Origin: Frankia sp. AgB1.9
GTDB taxonomy: Bacteria > Actinomycetota > Actinomycetes > Frankiales > Frankiaceae
Direction of reading: 5' to 3'
NCBI RefSeq assembly: GCF_016786355.1
Contig: NZ_JADWYX010000053.1
Coordinates: forward strand, 1-60,418
Length of the DNA: 60,418 nt
Of this stretch, positions 34,091-42,843 are shown one piece after another. The position numbers and the translations under genes were made by a program. Each line of letters starts with the position of its first letter. The stretch's first letter is position 1. The notes under the pieces are model-generated. The model was not told where the DNA came from. It ran no database searches and saw only the letters and a list, made by a program, of their open reading frames with translations.

Positions 34091-35323
34091 ATGCGAGTGC
34101 TGTTGGCGACACTCCCCGAGCTGAGCCACGCCCTGCCGACGGTGCCGGTGTGCTGGGCGCTGCGGGCGGCCGGCGCCGAGGTGCTCGTCGCGAGCGGCGG
34201 CGACGTGGTCAAGATCGCGGGCGCCGGCCTGCCGGTGGTCGACCTGCTGCCCGGCCGGGGTATCGCCCAGTTCCTCAACGCCTTCGACGTGGCCGCACTG
34301 TCCACGTCGAGCGACGGCCCGGCCGAGAGCCCGTCCAGTCAGCCGGAGCCCGCCGCGCCCGCACAGCCATCGGTGTCGGAGGCGCTGAGCGAGGCGCCGG
34401 AGTACGCGGGCTTCCTGCCGCACGTGAGCGAGATCCTGCCCGAGGCGGACGTCGCCGAGCTCATGGAGATGATGAACGGCTTCGTCGAGGTCGCCGAGCG
34501 GTGGCGGCCCGACGTGATCGTCTACGGCCCGATGACCGTCGGCGCGCTGGCCGCCGCCGCCAAGCTGGACATCCCCGCCGTCGAGCACGGCTTCGGCTTC
34601 CTGCGCACCGCGGGCCTCGACCCGCTGCTGCGCGCGCTGGCCGGCGAGGTGTTCGACCGGCACGGCGTGGACCTGCCGACCCAGCGGTACGGCATCGACG
34701 TGGCGCCGCCGAGCATGCTGGAAAGCGACCCGCAGGGCTGGTCGATGCGGTACGTCCCCTACAACGGCGGCGCGGTGGTGCCCGACTGGCTGAACGAGCA
34801 GCCGGCCCGGCCCCGGGTGCTCGTCACGCTGGGCAACCTCATCCCGCAGCTGTCGGGGTCGAGCGGGCACAACCTGGTCGGGCGGATCCTGCAGCAGGCG
34901 GCCACGGTCGACGCCGAGTTCGTGCTCGCGCTGGGCGCCGTGGACCCGAGCGGCCTCGGCGGGCTCCCGTCGAACGTCCGGGCCGTCGGCTACATGCCGC
35001 TGACCCAGCTGCTGCCGACCTGCTCCGCGGTCATCCACCACGGGGGCGCCGGCACCAGCATGGGCGCGCTGGACGCCGGCATCCCGCAGCTCGTCGTTCC
35101 GCACCTGTTCGACCACCAGCACACCGCGGACGTGGTGGTGAAGCGCGGCGCCGGCATGGCGCTGGACCTCGTGGCCGAGCCCGAGCTGCCGGCCGGCCTC
35201 CTGGACGCGCTGGTGCGCGACGAGCACCTGCGCGCGGGTGCCCGCGAGGTCCAGGCCGAGATCCGCGCCATGCCGACCCCGGCCGAGATCGCGACGCGCA
35301 TCTTCGACCTGGTCGCGGACTGA
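34091..35323 (+). CDS. GT-B glycosyltransferase, macrolide/antibiotic type
   Basis: Protein of 410 residues counted from ATG 34091 (an in-frame ATG six codons earlier is possible). GT1/MGT-like fold: N-terminal MRVLLATLPELSHALPTVPVCWALRAAGAEVLVA, a variable acidic acceptor domain with a Ser/Pro/Glu-rich insertion at about 75-105, and the C-terminal nucleotide-sugar site HHGGAGTSMGALDAGIPQLVVPHLFDHQHTA. These enzymes move an NDP-sugar onto polyketides, flavonoids, sterols or similar acceptors. It has no obvious biosynthetic cluster around it, so it may act on xenobiotics or a distant product. Confidence 0.85.
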   Translation: MRVLLATLPELSHALPTVPVCWALRAAGAEVLVASGGDVVKIAGAGLPVVDLLPGRGIAQFLNAFDVAALSTSSDGPAESPSSQPEPAAPAQPSVSEALSEAPEYAGFLPHVSEILPEADVAELMEMMNGFVEVAERWRPDVIVYGPMTVGALAAAAKLDIPAVEHGFGFLRTAGLDPLLRALAGEVFDRHGVDLPTQRYGIDVAPPSMLESDPQGWSMRYVPYNGGAVVPDWLNEQPARPRVLVTLGNLIPQLSGSSGHNLVGRILQQAATVDAEFVLALGAVDPSGLGGLPSNVRAVGYMPLTQLLPTCSAVIHHGGAGTSMGALDAGIPQLVVPHLFDHQHTADVVVKRGAGMALDLVAEPELPAGLLDALVRDEHLRAGAREVQAEIRAMPTPAEIATRIFDLVAD

Positions 35324-35360
35324 CCGGCTGACCGGCTGGCTGTCAACGGCCAGCCAGCCG

Positions 35361-36695
35361 TCAGTTCGTCGTGCGCACCGGGCGACGCTGGCGGAACAGG
35401 AAGCTCGCGCCGGTGCTGATCTTGGCGAGCTCGACCTCGGGCGGGTCGACGGCGGGCGTCGCGACGGCGTCGACGGTCGCCTCGTAGGCGAACCGCTCAC
35501 CGGGCCGGGTGCGCACCGGGCTGACCCGCGCCTGGGGCTCGACCCCGTGCACCAACGTCGCGAGCGCCGCGAGCCCGGCGGGGTCGTCGCCCTCCAGCGC
35601 GGCGAACCAGGTGCGGCCGGCCACCTCGTCGAGCGCGGGGCAGTCGCGCAGGGCGAACCGCACCCGGTCGCCAGCGAGCTCGATTTCCAGGTCGACGTAG
35701 CCGGCCGGGGCGAACATCGGGTGGGTCCGCAGCAGCCAGGCGACGCCGTCGAGGCCCCCCGCGAGGCGCAGCGCGCGGCGCAGCCGCTGGGAGGTCAGCC
35801 CGGCGAGGCCGGTGAAGACCCGTGGGAGCAGCACGCGGGCCGCGTCAGCCCCGAACCGCTGCTGGACGAGCAGCAGGTAGCTGTAGACGAGCAGATGGCT
35901 CTGCAGCGCGACCTCGTCCAGCGCCACCAGCAGCGCGGGCAGCGACAGGTCCTCCAGCTGGAAGTCCGGGTCGAACGGGCCGCTGTAGTCGTCCCAGCCG
36001 CCGGGCTCGGCGTCCGGGCGCACCGCCCTGACAGGCAGGTTGATGGTCGCCGCGTTCGAGCCGGCGACGACGGCCTCGTTCGGGTGCGCCGCGACCGGCG
36101 CGGCGTCGTCGCCGATCCGGACGGTCCACTGGCAGTGCGGCTCGCGGCTGCCCGGACCACCAGGCCTGGCCCCGATCAGCTCGGGCCGGCGCGGCGGGCG
36201 GTGCACCGGGCGCACGGCCGCGCGGGGGTTGGTGGCACCGGCGGTCGCGTCGAACGTCGGGTCCTCGATCGTGTGGCACATGCCGTGGACGAACTCCTCG
36301 CCCATCGGTTCGACGTCCAGCAGCGCTCCGCAGGAGGCAAGGGAGAAGTCGCCGTTGCGCGCGTCCTGGAGCCGGTAGCGGAAGTCGAGGAACTGGTGCG
36401 GCGCGCCGATGTCGAGCTGGATGTTCTTGAAGATCGTCTCCACGCTGTCACCGGCGAAGCCCAGAGCGCGCTGCGCGCGGCGGGAGTAGACCGGGCTCGC
36501 CGCCATCCACTCGACGATCGCCGCCTGCTCCATCGTCTCCCGGTCCGAGCGTTCCAGCACCAGGGGCATGCCGACCCGGTCCTGCATGTGCCCGTGTAGC
36601 AGCCATTCACGGCCTAGCACGCACAACGCCCGCCGGCTGAGCGCGGCGAGCGTGAAAGCTGGGTCGAACCGGCCCGAGAAGTCGTCCCGCGACAT
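35361..36695 (-). CDS. Unrecognised protein with two related halves
   Basis: Protein of 444 residues. The two halves begin alike: DDFSGRFDPAFTLAALSRRAL at residues 4-24 and DDYSGPFDPDFQLEDLSLPAL at about 235-255, so it looks like an internal duplication. The first half has a cluster of potential metal ligands (Cys122, Cys140, His141, His165, His187-Cys188), reminiscent of DUF6125/ATC-hydrolase-like proteins; the second half lacks them. A low-complexity Pro/Arg/Gly linker (about 160-185) separates the halves. No signal peptide or membrane segment. It converges on the glycosyltransferase gene, ending 38 bases away. Function not assigned. Confidence 0.55.
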   Translation of the reverse strand: MSRDDFSGRFDPAFTLAALSRRALCVLGREWLLHGHMQDRVGMPLVLERSDRETMEQAAIVEWMAASPVYSRRAQRALGFAGDSVETIFKNIQLDIGAPHQFLDFRYRLQDARNGDFSLASCGALLDVEPMGEEFVHGMCHTIEDPTFDATAGATNPRAAVRPVHRPPRRPELIGARPGGPGSREPHCQWTVRIGDDAAPVAAHPNEAVVAGSNAATINLPVRAVRPDAEPGGWDDYSGPFDPDFQLEDLSLPALLVALDEVALQSHLLVYSYLLLVQQRFGADAARVLLPRVFTGLAGLTSQRLRRALRLAGGLDGVAWLLRTHPMFAPAGYVDLEIELAGDRVRFALRDCPALDEVAGRTWFAALEGDDPAGLAALATLVHGVEPQARVSPVRTRPGERFAYEATVDAVATPAVDPPEVELAKISTGASFLFRQRRPVRTTN

Positions 36696-36802
36696 GTCTT
36701 TCCTTCCGGTGACGGCGGCGCGGGACCGGGGCTGGGTCGCCGCGCCGCCGTCGTTCGGGAACCGTCGGCCTGTGTGGCGTGAAGGTCCGGAGCGGACAGG
36801 GG

Positions 36803-37945
36803 CTACAGTCCGAGCGCCTGCTTGATCGCGTCGAAGATGAAGCCCTTCGTGAACATGGCGAACGTCGGCGTGAGCTCGACGTAGGACTGTCCGGTCACAG
36901 CCTGGCCGTCAATGGTGCCGGTGACGTTGGAGGAGCCTTCCCAGTACGAGCCGGTCGTCGAGTTCGCCACGACTGGCACGTAGAGTTCCTGGTCAGCGAG
37001 CTGCGGAGTGATTGTCAACGAGCCGCCGGGCAGGTTGACCTTCCATTTCTGGTCGAACACGTGTCCGGTATGCGGGCTGGTCCAGGTGCCAAGCGCCGTC
37101 TCGCTGATCAAGGTCGGGTCGAGGTTGGTCGTGCTGCCGTCAGCATGGACCAGGGTGCCGACCGTCTGGACGATCTGCTGGTTCGCGTCCTTGATGAAGT
37201 AGAGCATGTACTGCGTGTTGTTCGACAGCTGGATGCTGTACCAGTCCCAGCCGCCGGTGCCGGGGGCGAACTGGCCCCACTGGTGGTCCTGCCAGGCAAT
37301 ACCGGTCACGTTGACCAGCAGGCCGTGGTCGAACAGCGTGCCCTTGGCCTTGAGATTCGTCTGCGAATAGTAGGCGGACTGCCCGAAGGGACCGTAGGGG
37401 ATGATGCCGGCGTTACCGTGCAGGGCGGTCGGAGTGGACTGGCTCAACGTCAGGTTGATGGACGAGTAGCTGAGGTCTGCGAAGCCACCGGAGAGGTGGT
37501 TGACCCCGTTCTTGCCGTCCATGTGGATCGTGCCGACCGTGTTGTTGAAGCCGCCGCCGGACGGGATGACGTCGGGCTGGAGCGAGAACATCGACATGTT
37601 CTGCTTGAAGGTGCCCCGAGTGATGTCACTGATCGCGAGCTGACCGTCGTAGGCCGTCGCCGTCGGGGCGGTGCCCAGCGCGTCCAGGCGAATGATCGTC
37701 TCTTCGAACCCGTACTCGTGGTGCCCGCCGAAGGCGTCGGTTCCCTGGAGGTGGCCGGTGAAGTACCACCATTCCATGGGTGACGACGGATGCGGCACCT
37801 CATCGGCCGGCAGCGACACCGGCGCGGCTGCCGAGGCCCCCGTCGACGCTAAGACAAGAAGGAACGGGACACACAACGCGCCTAAGAACGTCGCGAGTCG
37901 TCTGTGTCGACGCCTGTCGACGTGTGAACGGCGGATCAGTTGCAT
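36803..37945 (-). CDS. Secreted CrtC/AttH-like lipocalin-fold protein
   Basis: Protein of 380 residues; ATG 37945 behind AGGAGG. A basic N-terminus (RRSHVDRRRHRR) and a hydrophobic segment ending ASA make a Sec signal (about 1-40). The mature part has the hydroxyneurosporene synthase/AttH signatures SPMEWWYFTGHL (near the start) and GIAWQDHQWGQF (middle), which mark the duplicated lipocalin fold of carotenoid 1,2-hydratases and secreted CrtC-like proteins. No carotenoid genes are nearby, and the exported location suggests lipid or terpenoid binding or hydration in the envelope. Its base composition is lower in GC than its neighbours, possibly a sign of transfer. Confidence 0.8.
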   Translation of the reverse strand: MQLIRRSHVDRRRHRRLATFLGALCVPFLLVLASTGASAAAPVSLPADEVPHPSSPMEWWYFTGHLQGTDAFGGHHEYGFEETIIRLDALGTAPTATAYDGQLAISDITRGTFKQNMSMFSLQPDVIPSGGGFNNTVGTIHMDGKNGVNHLSGGFADLSYSSINLTLSQSTPTALHGNAGIIPYGPFGQSAYYSQTNLKAKGTLFDHGLLVNVTGIAWQDHQWGQFAPGTGGWDWYSIQLSNNTQYMLYFIKDANQQIVQTVGTLVHADGSTTNLDPTLISETALGTWTSPHTGHVFDQKWKVNLPGGSLTITPQLADQELYVPVVANSTTGSYWEGSSNVTGTIDGQAVTGQSYVELTPTFAMFTKGFIFDAIKQALGL

Positions 37946-38165
37946 GGTGCTGCCTCCTGGCAACAGTGGGCCGAGACCGCGCGGCACGACTCGGCCCCGC
38001 GGCCTGAGAGGACCGGCTGAACGCCCAGAACCGCGTCGGCCGGCTTATCCGCGCCGCCCAGGTCGACGTCGCGGAAACCTGTTGTGTCGCGGCGAACCTG
38101 CCAACCCGCCCAGCGGGTCGCCGCGTTACGCGCTGGTCAGACCGGCGGCCCGTCTCGCGACGGCC

Positions 38166-38387
38166 TCAGCCATCACCGGGTACGAGGCGCAACGCCTCGG
38201 TCGGGCATTCGGCCACGATGTCGGCCAGGGCCTCGTCGGTCCCGTCGACCGGTCCGATCACCGTCGCGACCCCGTCGACGAGGTCGAAGATCGAGGGCGC
38301 CGCGTAGACGCACGCTCCGGTGCCCAGGCACCGGCTGCGGTCGACCTCGACCCGCCATTCCCTGGTGGCGTCGCGCGAGCCGGTCAT
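38166..38387 (-). CDS. [3Fe-4S] ferredoxin, P450 partner
   Basis: Protein of 73 residues, ATG start in a TGATG overlap with the P450 stop. Cysteines at 20, 26 and 61 in SRCLGTGACVYAAP and AECPTEAL: the position of the fourth cluster cysteine is not a Cys, so a [3Fe-4S] cluster is expected. It has the typical length and spacing of the single-cluster ferredoxins that feed electrons to actinobacterial cytochromes P450, and it is translationally coupled to one. A ferredoxin reductase must be supplied from elsewhere. Confidence 0.9.
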   Translation of the reverse strand: MTGSRDATREWRVEVDRSRCLGTGACVYAAPSIFDLVDGVATVIGPVDGTDEALADIVAECPTEALRLVPGDG

Positions 38388-39664
38388 CACGCGGCCGTCC
38401 GGACGGTCAGGTTGGTCATCCGCCGGGCGTTGAAATGGGTCGGGTCGTACTCGACGTCCCCGACGATCTCGGCCCGCTCGCCGAAACGGCGCTCGAACTC
38501 CTCGATCACCAGCCGGCCCTGGGCCTTCACCAGGTTCAGGCCGATGCACAGGTGCGGGCCGGCGCCGAAGATGATGTTCCCGGCGTGGTTGCGGGTGACG
38601 TCGAACCGGCGCGGCTCGGGCCATTTCGCCGGGTCCAGCCACGCGGGCGCAAACATGGGCATCACGAACGAGCCCTTTTCGAGCAGTTGCCCGCCGACCT
38701 CGATGTCCTCCAGCGGGAATCGGGGGAAGCCGCCGAACTTCCCGTGCCCGGACCAGCGCAGCACCTCCAGGATCGCGCCCTCCGTCAGCTCGGGGCGGGC
38801 CCGCAGGATCGCGCGCTGGTCGGGGTGCAGGAGCAGGGCACGGATCACGGTCGTGTGCAGGTCGACGGCGGTGTCGGCGCCGGCCGTCACCAACGCGGTG
38901 ATCAGTGTGACGATCTCCCAGTCGGTCAGCCGCTCGCCGTCGATCTCGGTCGCGAGCAGCGTGCCGATGAAGTCGGCGTCGGCGTCGTCCGTGCCCGCCA
39001 CGCCGGCGGCGGCACGGCGCTCGGCGACGATGTCGAGCAGGTACTGCAGGCCGGGCAGGGTGCCCTCGATGTAGCGCTGGCGGTCCTGCGCCGCGTACAT
39101 CGGGTTCTGGGCACGGACCAGGTTCCAGCCGAGCCCGTGCTCGAAGAGCGTCTCGGCCTCCGGCGGCACCCCGACCATCCGGGCGATCGCGCGGATCGGA
39201 ACCTTCGCCGCGATCTCGGTGGCGACGTTGAACTCGGCCGGGTTCTCGATCTCGTCGAAGATCCCGACGACGGCGTCGCGAATCCTTTCCTCGATCCGGT
39301 CCATCACCCGGCGGGAGAAGGCCGGCGCGGTCAGCCGGCGCAGGCGCATGTGCTCGGCCGGCGCGACGACCGGCAGCGCGAGCGACTGCAGCTTGTCGTA
39401 GAGGTTCCACTCCGCCTCGGCCTTGGGCGCCGGAGCGTCCTTCCAGTCGGCGAACCGGGTGCTGTAACGGGGGTCGCGCAGGATCTCGGCCACGAGGTCG
39501 TGTGGCGACACCAGCCAGGCGTTGAGGTCCTTATGGAAGGCGACCGGATAGTCCGCCAGGAGCCGCTCGACGGACGGGTAGGGGTCCCGGACCGACTCGA
39601 CGTCGAACGGGTTGTACACCGACAGGTCGATCTCGACCCGGCCGGCGACGGTGGCGGGAGTCAT
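38387..39664 (-). CDS. Cytochrome P450
   Basis: Protein of 425 residues, ATG behind GGGGGAAG. The I-helix oxygen-binding motif is TAGADTAVDLHTT, the ExxR motif is EVLR, and the haem loop is FGAGPHLCIGL with Cys373 as the iron ligand. It is a soluble class I bacterial P450. Its ferredoxin follows with a one-base overlap. The substrate is unknown; no biosynthetic genes flank it and the neighbouring phosphatase gene is separated by 258 bases with hairpins. Full length, no defect seen. Confidence 0.93.
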   Translation of the reverse strand: MTPATVAGRVEIDLSVYNPFDVESVRDPYPSVERLLADYPVAFHKDLNAWLVSPHDLVAEILRDPRYSTRFADWKDAPAPKAEAEWNLYDKLQSLALPVVAPAEHMRLRRLTAPAFSRRVMDRIEERIRDAVVGIFDEIENPAEFNVATEIAAKVPIRAIARMVGVPPEAETLFEHGLGWNLVRAQNPMYAAQDRQRYIEGTLPGLQYLLDIVAERRAAAGVAGTDDADADFIGTLLATEIDGERLTDWEIVTLITALVTAGADTAVDLHTTVIRALLLHPDQRAILRARPELTEGAILEVLRWSGHGKFGGFPRFPLEDIEVGGQLLEKGSFVMPMFAPAWLDPAKWPEPRRFDVTRNHAGNIIFGAGPHLCIGLNLVKAQGRLVIEEFERRFGERAEIVGDVEYDPTHFNARRMTNLTVRTAA

Positions 39665-39838
39665 GCTCTTCCCCCTGGAAGTCGTTTGGATATCACGCTC
39701 GGCCGCGAGACGGGCGGTCGCTGACGGCGCGCCAGTCCGCGGCCCTCGTTCACCACTCAGCAGCGAGAACCTGGTTCTCAGGGGGCGGGTGCCTGCCCGG
39801 CGAGCGTCCCCGACTGTTCGCTGTAGACAGCGCCTCCT

Positions 39839-39891
39839 CCCCGTCAGGGAAGATAGATGAGGATGTCCTCAGGTTTCAAGACCTGACGGGG
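39839..39891 (-). terminator. Nested hairpins after the SpoIIE phosphatase gene
   Basis: An outer 10-bp perfect inverted repeat (CCCCGTCAGG 39839-39848, CCTGACGGGG 39882-39891) contains a second, overlapping one (TCAGGT 39869-39874, ACCTGA 39881-39886). The two cannot form at once, so the structure has two alternative folds. It lies 31 bases after the phosphatase stop and upstream of the P450 start. Confidence 0.5.
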
Positions 39892-39922
39892 ATCCGCCGA
39901 CGGCCGGTCAGCGCGGACGACC

Positions 39923-41029
39923 TCAGGGCGCCTGGACGGCGAGGAGACAGACGTCGTCCTCCCGGTCCACGTCGCCGGCGACGTCGGCCAGGATGCCGTC
40001 ACAGAGATCGCCGAGCCCCAGGCGAGCGTGGTCGGCGGCGACGTCGGCGAGGATGTCCAGCCGGTCGGTGAGGGAGGCGTCCCGTCGTTCGACCAGCCCG
40101 TCGGTGTAGAGCAGGAGCCGGGCGTCGGGCGGCACGCTGAGCGCGGTCTGCCCGTAGGAGAGCGTCGGGTCGACGCCGAGCAGGGGGCCGTGGACGTCGT
40201 CGAGGTAGTGGACGTCCGAGCCGGTCACCAGCAGCGGCGGCGGGTGCCCCGCGCAGGACCAGGTGAGCCGATGGGTGGCCGGGTCCAGGTGGGCGACGAC
40301 GGCGGTCGCCGTGGTGGCGTCCGGGTCGGGCGCGAGGTTCGCCGACAGCTGGGTGGTGATGCCCGCCGGCGAGTAGCCCGCGAGCGCGTAGGCACGGGCG
40401 GCGTGGCGTAGCTCGGCCATCGCGGCGACCGCAGGCAGGCCATGGCCGGCGACGTCGCCGACCACCAGCAGGATCGCGCCGTCCGGGAGGACGTTGGCGT
40501 CGTACCAGTCGCCGCCGATCCCGGCATCGCGGGCGGCCGGCAGGTAGCGGGCGACCAGGTCGATGCCGAACAGCTGCGGCAGGGTCTGCGGCAGGATGGC
40601 GCGCTGCAGGATGTCGACCATCGCGCGCCGCCAGGTCACGTCGACGACGAGGCCGATCACCCGGGCGGATCGGCCGCCCGTGTTGGCCACGACCCGCCCG
40701 ATCCCCTGGATCCACGCCTGGGACCCGTCCGGGCGGGCCACCCGGTACTCCGACAGGTAGGAGCCGTGCTCCGCGATCGCCGTCTCCACGGCCTCCTGGA
40801 CCTTCGGGAGATCGTCGGGGTGGATGGTGGCGTAGAAGTCGTCCATCGTGCCGCCGAAGTCCTCCAGCCGGACGCCGTGCAGCTCGGCGGTGCGCCTGTC
40901 CCAGGTCAGCCGCCCGCCGAGCACGTCACGGTCCCAGATCCCGACTTCGGCGTCGTCCTGCGCGAGATCACCGGCCTGCGCAAGCTCCCAGCCGGTCCCC
41001 GGCCCCATCGCCTCGAACCGGTTCGCCAT
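39923..41029 (-). CDS. PAS-domain SpoIIE/PP2C serine phosphatase
   Basis: Protein of 368 residues; ATG 41029 was chosen (an in-frame GTG lies eight codons earlier). The N-terminal PAS domain (about 25-145: GIWDRDVLGGRLTWDRRTAELHG, FYATIHPDDLPKV, EYRVARPDGSQAWIQGIGR) is followed by a SpoIIE-type phosphatase (about 160-366) with GGDWYDA, VGDVAGHG and LLLYTDGLVE carrying the metal-binding aspartates. Such proteins dephosphorylate anti-anti-sigma factors in stress or development circuits after sensing a ligand through PAS. No sigma-regulator genes are next to it. Confidence 0.88.
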   Translation of the reverse strand: MANRFEAMGPGTGWELAQAGDLAQDDAEVGIWDRDVLGGRLTWDRRTAELHGVRLEDFGGTMDDFYATIHPDDLPKVQEAVETAIAEHGSYLSEYRVARPDGSQAWIQGIGRVVANTGGRSARVIGLVVDVTWRRAMVDILQRAILPQTLPQLFGIDLVARYLPAARDAGIGGDWYDANVLPDGAILLVVGDVAGHGLPAVAAMAELRHAARAYALAGYSPAGITTQLSANLAPDPDATTATAVVAHLDPATHRLTWSCAGHPPPLLVTGSDVHYLDDVHGPLLGVDPTLSYGQTALSVPPDARLLLYTDGLVERRDASLTDRLDILADVAADHARLGLGDLCDGILADVAGDVDREDDVCLLAVQAP

Positions 41030-41207
41030 CGTCCCCGCCTCTCTCCGCGCCACAGCCTAGGTCGTGCGACGCGCCAGGGCGTAACCAGCGGTAACCGAAA
41101 GTCACCGTCTGGCGGACAGGGCAGGCCGAGCGCGGCAGACGAGGCGGCGCCTGTTGTAAGTACAGTTATGGTAACTACGCCTATGTAAACAGGGATGGAG
41201 TAACCGC

Positions 41208-42704
41208 TTGAGCACGTTGACCCGGCCGCTGGACATGTTCGACCGAGAGTTCGAGTGGAACGCGCTGACCCGGTTCACCACCGACGAAGCCGCCGGCGCG
41301 ACCCTGGGAGTCGTGTCCGGGCGACGTCGGCAGGGCAAGACGTTCTTGCTGCGCGCGCTCTGTGAGGCCGCCGGCGGGTTCTTCTTCGGGGCGGACGAGG
41401 CGACAGACGGCGAGTCGCTGCGCCGGATCGGCTCCGCGCTGGCCGACTGGTTGGGCGCACCGGCACCACTGGTGTTCGACGACTGGTACCCAGTGCTCGA
41501 CTCGCTGCTCGCCCTGGGCCATGATCGCCCGGTCCCGGTCGTCATCGACGAGTTCCCGTACCTTGTCCGGGCCAACCCGCGGCTGCCGTCCATCGTCCAG
41601 AATGTGCTGGCGCCACGGCGTGCCGAGCGGGACGACAGCCGGACCCGGCTTCTGCTGTGCGGGTCCGCGATGTCATTTATGGGCGGCCTGCTCGCGGGCA
41701 GCGCGCCCCTGCGCGGGCGAGCCGGTCTCGAACTCATCGTCCCGACGCTGGACTACCAGCACGCAGCCCAGTTCTGGGGCGTCGACGACCCCGTCACAGC
41801 CCTGAAGGTTCACGCGATCGTGGGCGGGACTCCGGCCTACCGCCGCGAGTTCGTGCGGGACGACATTCCGGCCGGTCCGGACGACTTCGACGCCTGGGTG
41901 ACCCGCACGGTGCTCTCGCCCACCAGCGCGCTCTTTCGTGAGGGTCGGTATCTGCTCGCCGACGAGCCAGACCTCCGGGACACCGCGCTGTACCACTCGG
42001 TTCTCGCGGCGATCGCGGAGGGGAACGCGTCACGCGGTGGGATCGCGTCCTACCTCGGTCGGAAGTCAGGCGACCTCGCGCACCCGCTGACCGTGCTGTC
42101 CGACTGTGGACTGATCACCCGCGAGCCCGACGCGTTTCGCGACAACCGCACCCAGTTCCGGATCGCCGAGCCGCTGGTGACCTTTTACCACGCCGTGATG
42201 CGGCCCATGTGGTCTGATCTGGAGCACGCACGCGGCGACCGCCGCGTCGCCCAGCTGTGGCGGATCGGCCAACGGCGGTTCGTGGGCAACGTCCTGGGCC
42301 CCCATTTCGAGCAGGTCTGCCGAGACTGGACTGCGCGCCATGCCACGCCGGAACAGTTCGGCGCCGCGCTCGTCAGCCGGGTCACCTCGGGGGTCGTGAA
42401 CGACCCGTCCGCCCGGACGAGCCACCAACTCGACGTCGTCGCCTTCGGCTACGACGACGACCACGCACAGGAGCGCCTGCTGATGATCGGCGAGGCCAAA
42501 TGGGGCGACACGATGGGCCTCGCCCACCTCGACCGGCTTCGGCGGATCCGCGAGCTGCTGAGCGCCCAGGGCCGCCCCGGCGCCACGACGGCCCGGCTAG
42601 CCTGCTTCAGCGCGGCCGGCTTCAGTGACCAGCTGGTCAGAGCCTCCGATGACGTGCCCGACCTCACACTGGTAGGTCCGGCGGACCTCTACGAGGCAGT
42701 CTGA
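41208..42704 (+). CDS. Archaeal-type P-loop ATPase with nuclease-like C-terminal domain
   Basis: Protein of 498 residues. TTG 41208 is used because GGATGGAG stands eight bases upstream; ATG 41235 is an alternative. The ATPase domain (about 10-240) has Walker A GRRRQGKT (38-45) and Walker B VVIDEFPYL (112-120). A winged-helix part follows (about 280-340: LAHPLTVLSDCGLITREPD), then a DUF234-like C-terminus with LDVVAF and IGEAKWG, a PD-(D/E)XK-type nuclease pattern. Family members are abundant in archaea and scattered in bacteria, often suspected to be mobile or toxin-like. The promoter region just upstream is unusually AT-rich. Role unknown. Confidence 0.8.
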   Translation: MSTLTRPLDMFDREFEWNALTRFTTDEAAGATLGVVSGRRRQGKTFLLRALCEAAGGFFFGADEATDGESLRRIGSALADWLGAPAPLVFDDWYPVLDSLLALGHDRPVPVVIDEFPYLVRANPRLPSIVQNVLAPRRAERDDSRTRLLLCGSAMSFMGGLLAGSAPLRGRAGLELIVPTLDYQHAAQFWGVDDPVTALKVHAIVGGTPAYRREFVRDDIPAGPDDFDAWVTRTVLSPTSALFREGRYLLADEPDLRDTALYHSVLAAIAEGNASRGGIASYLGRKSGDLAHPLTVLSDCGLITREPDAFRDNRTQFRIAEPLVTFYHAVMRPMWSDLEHARGDRRVAQLWRIGQRRFVGNVLGPHFEQVCRDWTARHATPEQFGAALVSRVTSGVVNDPSARTSHQLDVVAFGYDDDHAQERLLMIGEAKWGDTMGLAHLDRLRRIRELLSAQGRPGATTARLACFSAAGFSDQLVRASDDVPDLTLVGPADLYEAV

Positions 42705-42785
42705 CCAGCGGCCGGGCGACCAGCAGCGAGCGTGGTCGAGCTCGGCCCGGGTCTCGTCGTGGATTTGTCCGGGGCGAGGTCTTGC

Positions 42786-42815
42786 CAGATAGTCTTCGCG
42801 CAGATAATCTTCTCG
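42786..42815. repeat. 15-bp tandem repeat in the promoter of the SRPBCC-marR-alkA operon
   Basis: CAGATAGTCTTCGCG (42786-42800) and CAGATAATCTTCTCG (42801-42815) differ at two positions, and a third copy begins (CAGAG). The pair ends 28 bases before the SRPBCC start and could be the binding site of the MarR protein encoded downstream. Confidence 0.5.
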
Positions 42816-42843
42816 CAGAGCATCTGACCGAAGGGAAAGCGCC

